From positions 1 through 64,000 of the IMG/VR virus record IMGVR_UViG_3300027985_000891: a stretch of DNA of 64,000 nucleotides; one strand, 5' to 3'. The position numbers and the translations under genes are program-made. Shown here in pieces: positions 19,596 through 28,700 of this stretch (its first letter is position 1; every line of letters begins with the position of its first letter). The notes beneath the pieces are model-generated. The model made no database searches. It was not told the origin of the DNA and worked only from the letters and a program-made list of their open reading frames with translations. This DNA is from a virus.

Positions 19596-22309
19596 TATTG
19601 TAAAGTTACTTCGTTTGCATATTTAATATCAAAGTGATGTCCGACAGTAGGTACCTTCTTAATTACATTACCAGCAGCATCTCTAATCAAGTTCATGTTT
19701 TGATGCCAGGTTACAGCAAAAGGTGTATTTGGTATCCGATGGTAAGATGTCTCAGTACCACTAACCTTCTTAAGACCAGGTACGTTTGTCATAAACCATT
19801 CATTCAGATCCTTATCATGACCTGTTAAATCTATGGTCCTTCCTTTGCCCGCAGTTGGATCACCCATTCGAAATGCGGACGTGATCTTATAACCGTTGGG
19901 TAAAATAGGATCCATAGTTGTTGCCCAGTCTTGATTGAACTGCTTGGATAAATTCATATCAATACGTCGACCTTGATTATCTGTACCTATGATCGCATTC
20001 TTGAAATTAGCAGACCCATCTTCTCGTCCATCTCCATCAGCATCAATAACAGCTTGTTGTATCTTTTGCAAGTTTAGCTCTGCATGTTGATTATCATCTA
20101 CTAAGACAAAAGGTTTCTGATCATCTACTTTAACTACGTATCCCATAATACCTGTAGAAGGATCTCTCCCCTGGGTTATGTTGACTGTATGTCCTGCGCC
20201 TACTCCTTTACTCAGAGCATCCATAAATATGATTCCCTTTCCAGCAGAATAAGGTTCAACTATTTCCAGTTTACCTGTAGCCGTTTTAGTAGAATCTTCT
20301 CCATACTCTATGACCGTAGTATCAATAGGTCCTTGAGCTCCTTCATACTTACCTAATCTAACGCCAGATAGATTTCGTTGTATTCTTGAAATCGTCTCAA
20401 TAGGAACTGGATAACCCGTCATGGATTGAATAACAGCAGTTTGATCTACCGGTACTTTAGTTCCTACTCCACTTACTGCATTATTATATAGAGAATTACC
20501 GCCTTTGTAACGTTGACCAGCTGCTGATTGTAACCATGTATCTTCTCGCTTTGCTGCAAATTGTATTACCTCGCCTTCCGGAGTAGTAAATTCCATATAA
20601 TAAGGAGCCGCACCAAAGACAGATGCATTCTGAACTATTTGGTTTCCTTGTTTAGCAACCATAGGTAATATGTTTCTAGGATCAATAATACCTGGTATGG
20701 ATGTAGCTTCTCTCATTTTACTTTCAGAACTATCATAGTCTTTAAAATATCTATGCTTTAAATCCTGTCCTGTTAACATCTCACCAGTTGCTATATTGAT
20801 TAGTTGTTGAGCACCTAACTGATCATAAAATTGTTTAACTACACTTTCATTCGATGTAGCTGTAGAAAATACTCCATCATCTTTTATATCTGGAAAAGAT
20901 GTAACTATGATGCCCGTATTAATTCTTTCACTTGCTTTTTCAGCAAACTTTTCCAATGCTTGTTTACCATCCTTGGTTAATATATTATCTGATGTTAAAT
21001 ATTTATCAAGAGGTACATCTGTATTACTTCCAGTTACTGCGTTTACTGCTATCTGTAGTGTGGTCTTCATTTCTGGAGTCAATGGTTGACTACCTGGTAG
21101 ATCAGATGGTTGAATAGATAGATCGGATCCAAAACCAGTAACACCTATTAACTTACTAGAGTATTCTTCACTATTTTTAAAAGGATTAAATACATTCTTA
21201 GCTTCAATAGCCATAGTAGGTACAGCATCTACTGCACCTACCCAGTTTTGTACTGTAGCTTCTGGAGTATATAGTGGAGAGTTAGCAGCATCTCCATTTG
21301 CTGCTTCTGTATCTATTTTAGGTGTAGAGCCTAGTTTGACATCATGAGACTGTAAAGATTCTGCCAACATGCCGGCATAATTAGTAGCATAAGTTTCATA
21401 GTCACCTGGATCAGGTGCTACTCCATCTGCTGCTAGTTTTCTTTGTAATTCCCACTTGGCATGAATGGTCCTTGAATAGTTTTGTATCACATCATTGGCA
21501 AATTCTTGCCGTCTGTCTCTACTGGTCTGAAAAATTTGTCGAATGCCATCTCCCATATCCATCATTTGAGGAAGTCCCCATTCTTCTTTCTTAGTATTCC
21601 ATATAGTTTCTTTCATCTTCTTTAGAGAAGGATGAAGCATATCATACTTTTGATTGACATCACTACCTGAATAGTTTAACATACCCATACTGAACAACTC
21701 AGCATCATAGTCTTCAGGTGTCTTCTTAAAAGTATCTATTTGTTGTTGATGATAGGTAGCTTGTTCAAAGGCTTTACGATAAGCATCACCTTCTACTTTG
21801 GATAAATCAGCTCTAAGTTTATAATACTGCTCCGGATCAATATTAGCCAGGTCACCCTTGATAGCAGACATGAACTCACTGATCCTTTCTACTTTGGCCA
21901 CATGTACATCTTGCAATGCTTTCTGTTGAGCAGCAGTATGGAAGTTTGTAGGTAGACCGTATTGAGATGCTGCACTCTTTGATACACCGGTACTCATCTG
22001 ATCTCCCATCAGTCCATCAAAGATTTCTATAAGCTTAAGCGAATTAAATGCTTTGTTTTGTTGAGTCTTTAAATCGAACTCTGACTTCCAGGCTTCTTTT
22101 CTCCAGGCAAGTTCATCTTCATGTAGGGCCAGTTGATCTCTTTGTATTTGTTGTTGCCTTAAACGCAAAGCAGTTTCTACACCTACATCAACTGGCATAG
22201 AGGCTACCTGAATAAGCGGAGCCATATTTTGTTGTTCCATGAGAGGAGCCTGTATAGGAGCTACTCCTCCTTGTTGATAGTTGAGCACATGCTCAGGTAC
22301 ATTTCTCAT
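19595..22309 (-). CDS. Large cargo-type internal virion protein, 904 aa
   Basis: ATG at 22309, 2 bases after the upstream stop; its own stop overlaps the polymerase start. The N-terminus has YQQGG at about residues 11-15, the same motif repeated in the upstream 1,131-aa protein. Residues about 50-260 are Gln/Glu/Lys-rich and helical. Near 20040 the protein contains a DADGDGREDG loop that resembles calcium-binding loops. The last 100 residues contain SAFR, GRTIDL and GHHFDI segments reminiscent of M15/M23-type peptidoglycan peptidases, but the usual first zinc ligand is not clear, so that reading is weak. Position between the muzzle and polymerase genes fits one of the cargo proteins packed in the crAss tail barrel. 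Function is otherwise unrecognised. Confidence 0.72.
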   Translation of the reverse strand: MRNVPEHVLNYQQGGVAPIQAPLMEQQNMAPLIQVASMPVDVGVETALRLRQQQIQRDQLALHEDELAWRKEAWKSEFDLKTQQNKAFNSLKLIEIFDGLMGDQMSTGVSKSAASQYGLPTNFHTAAQQKALQDVHVAKVERISEFMSAIKGDLANIDPEQYYKLRADLSKVEGDAYRKAFEQATYHQQQIDTFKKTPEDYDAELFSMGMLNYSGSDVNQKYDMLHPSLKKMKETIWNTKKEEWGLPQMMDMGDGIRQIFQTSRDRRQEFANDVIQNYSRTIHAKWELQRKLAADGVAPDPGDYETYATNYAGMLAESLQSHDVKLGSTPKIDTEAANGDAANSPLYTPEATVQNWVGAVDAVPTMAIEAKNVFNPFKNSEEYSSKLIGVTGFGSDLSIQPSDLPGSQPLTPEMKTTLQIAVNAVTGSNTDVPLDKYLTSDNILTKDGKQALEKFAEKASERINTGIIVTSFPDIKDDGVFSTATSNESVVKQFYDQLGAQQLINIATGEMLTGQDLKHRYFKDYDSSESKMREATSIPGIIDPRNILPMVAKQGNQIVQNASVFGAAPYYMEFTTPEGEVIQFAAKREDTWLQSAAGQRYKGGNSLYNNAVSGVGTKVPVDQTAVIQSMTGYPVPIETISRIQRNLSGVRLGKYEGAQGPIDTTVIEYGEDSTKTATGKLEIVEPYSAGKGIIFMDALSKGVGAGHTVNITQGRDPSTGIMGYVVKVDDQKPFVLVDDNQHAELNLQKIQQAVIDADGDGREDGSANFKNAIIGTDNQGRRIDMNLSKQFNQDWATTMDPILPNGYKITSAFRMGDPTAGKGRTIDLTGHDKDLNEWFMTNVPGLKKVSGTETSYHRIPNTPFAVTWHQNMNLIRDAAGNVIKKVPTVGHHFDIKYANEVTLQ

Positions 22310-22311
22310 AA

Positions 22312-25300
22312 TTACCAGTGATAACAGTTACAAGTAGAATCATAATACATTCCTGGTTGTGGTCTTTGTTGTCCTGGACCATAACCATAAGAGGTTCCTG
22401 TAGGTATTGTAGTTTGTCCTACAGCTCCGGTTGGATTAACTAAAGGATTAGTACCTACCTGAGTAGTAGGCGAAACCCCAGGGGAAGGAGTATCGAGTTG
22501 TGTATATAGATCTCCCAATCCTTCCAAGCCTCTCATCATCTTATCATCTTGCAAGAATCCTACGGCATTCAATCCAGAAACTGTTTGATTCCTTGCTCCC
22601 ATCTTACCGGCTACATTAGCAATATCCGCTTCTGTTTCCCGGGCTAAGTAGTTCTGTCCTACCTGACCTAGTCCACCTATCAAACCGGCATTGAGCTGAT
22701 TAGTAGCTAGTCGCTCATACATTCTACCCTTTTGATTATCCTGAGCTATAGTGAAGTCCAGGTTATTTAAAGCATCTGCTTCCCTAAGCTTAAGATCATT
22801 AGCTTGTGCATTAAACTGTAGTGCCTGATTTCCGGAAGCATTAAGGTAACCGGCATTTGCAACATCAGCTGCTATTAATGCCTGGTTAGGATCAGCCATG
22901 GAAAGTGAACGATACAAAGTATTGATCGGAGCTTGTTGCTTTTCTTGAAGTATTCGTTCATTAGCAGCCAGTTGTTGTTGAGCATCTTGGTAAGTATTAA
23001 TAGTTCTTGACCGAATGGGTTGTAGATCCTCTCGTAAAAATGAATAATTGGGATCCTGTGTTAGGTACTGTCCTATGGTAGAAGCAGCACCAATGCCAGC
23101 ACCAATAGCATTACGATCACCAATGGTTCCACGTAGAGCATCAAGCTCCTGTTCCGTTTGTTTCTGATTGGCCTCTAGTCTTTTACGAGCACGAGCCTCC
23201 CCAGAGAATCCAAAGATATCTCCCAGAATACCATAAGCTGAAGAGAGAAGACCTCCTACATCAATACCTAGTCCTCCTCCATCCTGGTACTCTTCAATAT
23301 AGCCTCCTTTCTTTAAACCAAACTTTTGTGTTGGTCCAATACCAGCTGTAGGTTTTTTTAAATAATGAGGTTTCACATAGACACCATCAAGTTTGAGATT
23401 ATTATCCCGCTTCAATACCGGATCAGTAAACTGCTGATTGGTAATAGCCTTATCATAAGGCTGTTTGTATAAGCTGGATATAGATACAGTTCCACCCATT
23501 TGGAACTGCTCGGGTTCATTACCTTTTTTCATCTCACTCATATATTTTAAAGCTTCAACATATGGTTCACGCGATGACTTGTTTTCATCTATTGCCAGTT
23601 CCGCAAACGCATCATTCTCGCGTGATGTGACAGGGAACGTGCTTCGAATCCTTTTACTAATTTTTGCAGGTAATTCCTCTTTATGCTTAAACATCTCGCC
23701 GAAGCTGATTTCTCTTGGAGCCTCGCCGATTTCATTTTCTTTGTACTGTAAAGGATTGAATCCGAATGATATTTCATCTGCGTCTTTCTTTTTTAGTTTC
23801 ATCTTCTTGTCCCGGGAGAATATATAAGACTCTGGCGGTACAATATCTGTGGCTTTATCGTTAGGCATATTCTTATGCCGCTTCTTTGCTTTGACAGGTG
23901 TAAGTGTGTAGTCTGGAAAAGCTACCTCTTCCCCAACCTCTGTCTGTATTAATTGAGGCTCTCCTTCGACCATGCCTCCTTCTTGATACTTACCAGTAAT
24001 AGCATGCTTAATGTCTTGAAACATAGTAGATGTTTTAGCAGCTTTTCCCAACAACTTCATAGTATTACCTAGAGAAGGATCATCTTGATACTTATATTGT
24101 TGACCATAAAACTGAAGTTGATGCTTAAGTTTTTCCTTACCGTATTTATCATAGTAGTTCTTCTTCCATACTTCCAGTACTTGCTCTTCAGGTACTCCTG
24201 CTTTCTGCCAGGCTTGAGTAGCTCTGACAAATCCTTCCATTGCAAGAGGGTCATTGATTATATCGTTAAAGTCTTCCTGGAACTTAGTTACTTCTCCACC
24301 CTTCTGAGCTAGAGGTATTTCATCTACATACGAGGCCCCAGGGAAAGAGAAGTGTTCATTGGATCCACCAAAGGCTACAACAGGTTCTCCTGTTTCTGGA
24401 ACGAGTAATAGATCCATGTTTACCTTCTCCATGGATATATTGTTACTTGGTATACGAAGAGACTTCTTGTGCTTATCAGGAGAATCTTCCCGGTATCCCA
24501 TCAGCGACAAATCATTTGCCTGTTTAACCCATGGTTGACCCTGATCATCCATTACTTGATCTCCAGGTTTCGCTTTACTGTACCGGGCAATGAAGGCAGC
24601 ATTTTTAGCAATAGGTCCACCATCCTGATACTCCGGCAAGCGGGAGAGTGAGGTTAAGAAGTCTTGAGTACGATCTACCTGTCCTTTGTTATGATAGAGT
24701 TGCCATATCTGAGCCGCTCCCATTGGATTACTGATATCATACTTACCAAAACCTGGTACCGGTTCTATATCATATCGCATGATCTTTCCCTTATCATTCT
24801 TAACCGGTTTAATTTTAGTTAGACTTCCAAAGAAAAGCTCATCTTGAGTCTTAGGATCTAACTGTGTCGCATCTTTAATTTTACCGGTTAGAATATCAGA
24901 ATAGATATCCGGAGCGTCCATATCATATCGCTCATAGATCTTCTTGACTTTCTTAGCTGCAGTTTTAAGACTAGGAGCATCAAATTGATAAGCTCCTCTT
25001 CCCTTGCGTCCTCCTGATTCTTGCATATCATACTCACCATATGCTTCATGCTCTCGTACTGCTTGGGAGAATCTAAATAACTCATCTTCGACTAGGCCTG
25101 TATTCATGCTGAGAAACTTGGCAGGTATATTACTGGCAAGCCCTCCATATTGATGTTTGCCTCGCTTGGCCATGTCATAAGCAATGGCTACCGCCTGATC
25201 TTGCTTATATCCTTCATTGATAAGTTTACCTATCTTCTTACTTACCCATCCTCCATCTTTAAATCCTCGATCGATACCAACAGTATAAGGTGTTTGATCT

Positions 25301-25707
25301 ACAGAGTCAGACATGCCGGACTTATCCTTAAGTGTCATATACTCATTGACCTGTCCTAACCAATCACCAAACTTTCCCTGGAAATCGTCACTGCCAAAGT
25401 AATTGCTGATAGCAGATGTCTGTGCATTACGAAGAAGAGTCTTATTGTCTGCATTATCATAGATAGATCCGGACTTGATTTGCTCTTCCAGATCGCCTCG
25501 GGCTCGATCACGCATTCGTTTAGGAAGACCAGATATGATTGTATCTTCCGTATAGGCCCGCATAAAATCATCTTTGTTCTGATAGTTCTGCCCATTGTAA
25601 CCGTATCCCAACGGTTCTACATCAGAACCAAACAGACTGGAGAACATACCAAACAGATCATCAGCTCCTGGTAATCCTCCGGCCTGCATTTTCTTAACCT
25701 TGCCCAT
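22312..25707 (-). CDS. Cargo-type virion protein with lysozyme-like segment and repeated QxGG motifs
   Basis: 1,131 residues, ATG at 25707. Residues about 205-365 look like a lysozyme/transglycosylase-type domain: ESGG at 230-233 (Glu230 a candidate acid) followed by GAYQF at 238-242. Short QxGG-type motifs occur at Gly positions 10, 152, 188, 363, 470, 577, 738, 801 and 810, splitting the chain into blocks. After about residue 810 comes a Gly-rich hydrophobic stretch, then Gln/Ala-rich helical sequence to about 1050, and a Cys-containing tail ending in CNCYHW. By position (after the muzzle, before the polymerase) it resembles crAss cargo proteins. Peptidoglycan cleavage during entry is a reasonable inference from the lysozyme-like segment only. 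Confidence 0.72.
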   Translation of the reverse strand: MGKVKKMQAGGLPGADDLFGMFSSLFGSDVEPLGYGYNGQNYQNKDDFMRAYTEDTIISGLPKRMRDRARGDLEEQIKSGSIYDNADNKTLLRNAQTSAISNYFGSDDFQGKFGDWLGQVNEYMTLKDKSGMSDSVDQTPYTVGIDRGFKDGGWVSKKIGKLINEGYKQDQAVAIAYDMAKRGKHQYGGLASNIPAKFLSMNTGLVEDELFRFSQAVREHEAYGEYDMQESGGRKGRGAYQFDAPSLKTAAKKVKKIYERYDMDAPDIYSDILTGKIKDATQLDPKTQDELFFGSLTKIKPVKNDKGKIMRYDIEPVPGFGKYDISNPMGAAQIWQLYHNKGQVDRTQDFLTSLSRLPEYQDGGPIAKNAAFIARYSKAKPGDQVMDDQGQPWVKQANDLSLMGYREDSPDKHKKSLRIPSNNISMEKVNMDLLLVPETGEPVVAFGGSNEHFSFPGASYVDEIPLAQKGGEVTKFQEDFNDIINDPLAMEGFVRATQAWQKAGVPEEQVLEVWKKNYYDKYGKEKLKHQLQFYGQQYKYQDDPSLGNTMKLLGKAAKTSTMFQDIKHAITGKYQEGGMVEGEPQLIQTEVGEEVAFPDYTLTPVKAKKRHKNMPNDKATDIVPPESYIFSRDKKMKLKKKDADEISFGFNPLQYKENEIGEAPREISFGEMFKHKEELPAKISKRIRSTFPVTSRENDAFAELAIDENKSSREPYVEALKYMSEMKKGNEPEQFQMGGTVSISSLYKQPYDKAITNQQFTDPVLKRDNNLKLDGVYVKPHYLKKPTAGIGPTQKFGLKKGGYIEEYQDGGGLGIDVGGLLSSAYGILGDIFGFSGEARARKRLEANQKQTEQELDALRGTIGDRNAIGAGIGAASTIGQYLTQDPNYSFLREDLQPIRSRTINTYQDAQQQLAANERILQEKQQAPINTLYRSLSMADPNQALIAADVANAGYLNASGNQALQFNAQANDLKLREADALNNLDFTIAQDNQKGRMYERLATNQLNAGLIGGLGQVGQNYLARETEADIANVAGKMGARNQTVSGLNAVGFLQDDKMMRGLEGLGDLYTQLDTPSPGVSPTTQVGTNPLVNPTGAVGQTTIPTGTSYGYGPGQQRPQPGMYYDSTCNCYHW

Positions 25708-25787
25708 CTTACTTGATATTATAGATACGTAAATATAGTCTCCTTTTAGATCTATAACTTACAGTTATAAAAAACTATAATATTCTT
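25708..25787 (-). other. Intergenic gap with small inverted repeat
   Basis: The longest gene-free stretch in the window (80 bases), between the muzzle-like gene and the first cargo gene. TATAACT at 25753-25759 and AGTTATA at 25763-25769 form a perfect 7-bp inverted repeat with a 3-base loop. On the transcribed strand there is no T-run after it, so it is not a standard terminator. A TATAAT sequence lies close to the downstream start. It could hold a promoter or operator, but nothing decides this. Confidence 0.3.
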
Positions 25788-28700
25788 CTAGGTAGGTTCC
25801 TGAATATAGGTAATATTCGATTTTACATATAATTGAAACTTGGCATGATCTGCCTTATTAAGCATATACCTATGGATCATATACCTTTGAGAATATATCC
25901 TACCCTCCTGGGTTTGTTTGTCCAGTATACCAGCATTAACATCTTCCAGGTTTACGAACGGAGAACATGCACAAGGTTTCGTAGTAACCGCAAAATCCTG
26001 GTCAACCACGAAGTCGTATAGTTCATTGATACGCCATTGCTTTTGATCGTATACAGCATCAATTCCGACTTTGTGATCTCTGGCTTGCTCGAGTAAATTG
26101 TTCTCTCGATCTGGGTTATCTGTCCTTGGGAGAAGTGGATGCATTCCGGAAGACTGTGTTCCATTCCAAACTCCGAGATGTGTAAAGGTGTTATGTCGCT
26201 CGTGTAAGTAATCATTTTGTCTAGCAATTTTAGCTTCAGTATCAAGCATAGTTGATTGATATCTCCATGACTCTGCATTGTCCTGATGAGCCACAAAGTC
26301 TATAATAAATGGTTGATAAGATCCATAGTAAGTCTGGAAAGAATCTACACGGGTATCATGTATCCATATCTTACCGGTACCTGGTTCGACAGAGTACATA
26401 TTATTTCGATCCCAGATATACATCATAGGTAGATAACTATGAAAACTGATCCAGGCTTTTCTTCTTGGATCATAAGAGGCTGTCCAAGAGGAACATACAT
26501 CGCCATCTTGTTTGGTAAATAACAAACGATCGTGGCGATGATCATATCCCAAAGAGTAATAAACTCCTCTTACTTTTTCATCCCTACAAGTTTCGGGACT
26601 ACAAAATCTCATGCTGCGCTTGAAGAAGTTCTTGACTCCATAGTCAGAGATTCGTTCAACCTGTCCACCTGACATTCGATATAGACAAGAGCCATCGGCA
26701 TCTGGCCAATAGTAGCCAGTGTTAGTACAGATAGCAGCATTTCGATCTTGCAGCCCTGCGAAACCTTCCTGGCTGAACTCCATAATCAGCTCAGGATCCG
26801 TGAGTAGATCTCCTTTACCTACGACTAGATTACCAGCAGTAGATGGTAGCAATGCAGTTGAATATTTAATCAACCATACACCGTCTGTACAATGCGCATA
26901 AAATCTACCACTCTCTACAAACAGCTTCCTTAAATATCCAGCATGTGCCGGTATGAACCGGAAGTTATTTGACTTAAAGTTTCGATAAGCATCTATCTGT
27001 GAAGTAAGTACTTGCTTCTCTGAGTAGTATACTTCTTGAGTAGTCTCATTCTCAAAGCAATCATCGCACTTACATGTATTATAGTTTCTAGGAATACCGT
27101 AGAATGACTGTACGTCGTTTCGTTTGCTAAAATCAAACTGGTACCCATGAAAGTTGTCTTCAAACTGTACTACTTGTGGACACCGGTCACAACGCTCATC
27201 TTCTCCACCTTCTTCATCTCGACGACATCGTGGTATATGTAGAATTCTATCTACCCATCGATCGTTGAAGGTTGTGTGTAGCATGTAGTTCCATACAGCT
27301 GCAAGTAGTGGAAAGATAACAAAGGTTAAGATGGAATCCGGTATAGACTCCAGTTCTATAGCCTGTGCCGCGGCAAATGCCGGTGCAATCAAACCGAGTC
27401 CTGTACGAATTAAGGACTTCAGCATCAATGTAGACACAGAGGGTTGTTCTACTCTACAGTAGAATCTATTCAACCAACAGTCCTCCCATGGTCTATCTTC
27501 TGAGTCAGATGAATCTAACCAAAGATCTTTAAGCTTAGGATAGAATACTTTACCTTCTTCTTTTTGAGGTCCTGCACCCGTTTGACGAAAGTATGGATTT
27601 ACTTCAAACTCTCCCCAATAGGTTACCAGTGTCTTCTGCACTTTAGGATAATAGTAATCACTGTCTGGTGCTGATTTATTTGCAGCACATTCACAAGAAT
27701 CTGTTACTCCGGTTGTATGTAGACCAGCCCAGTTCTTAGGATCCTGAGCATCTCCTGATTCAGGTATCCTCGTCGGCCAGTGTTCAAGTCCCAGATATTG
27801 AAAGTTCATATCCCATGGATGATCACAGATATCACGTTCCCTTTTCCAGGGAGCGTCTCTACCATCACAGGATCCATTAGCTACAGGAAATTTGTCTCCT
27901 ACCTTATTAGATACATATCCTGTACGTTTGATGGAGTAAGGACCAATAAATACATCTCCGGCTATTCCGGAAATAGATACAGTACTGCCTGGTCCGGCCA
28001 TACCATGGACAGCCGTAGCATTTATACCGGTATCGATGTATCTCATATTCTCCACTGTACCATACTGGTCAGGGATTTCTCTGAAGACTGCACCATACCA
28101 GGCAGCTGCTGTTTTAATAGGACATTCATGATCCAGGACATCTCCTACAAAGGAAGCATCAGACTCTGCCCCACGCTTACCATTGGATAATCCTGGTAAA
28201 CCACCGCCAAGCTGCATATATACAGAGCTCTCACGGTTTCGATTCATTAGCGGTAGAGAGATAGAAGGACCGGATACTACACTGTCTGCCGGAGCATAGC
28301 TCATACCGGTTATCTCTACATCTCCGGACTTCGGTAACTGGCCCGGTAGTGAAACACTTTGTCTGGCACCACGTTGATCTACCCGGGTATCACTAAACCA
28401 ATTATCAGTTTTACCCTTGGCATATAAACCATGACGCCATCCGGATCCATACAGCTCAAGATAGTTTTTAAACCGGTCACCCATTAAAGGGAGCTTTTGA
28501 GCATTTGTATCCAGTGAGTGAAAATTGTAACAATTAGGTGAAGAGTTAGATCCAATCTTGGACTCTCCATTCTCTATATAGCGGTCAACACATTCAAATG
28601 AATTGACTCCGTGCTTGGGGAATGCATGCTCTCGACCTTTAATGATACCGGTAAAGCAAGCAGTAACCATGCCCTTGGCTATGATTGATCGATCATTAAG

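Noticed and set aside
25753-25769. Inverted repeat as an intrinsic terminator
   Set aside because: The stem is only 7 A/T-rich pairs and no T-run follows on the transcribed strand.
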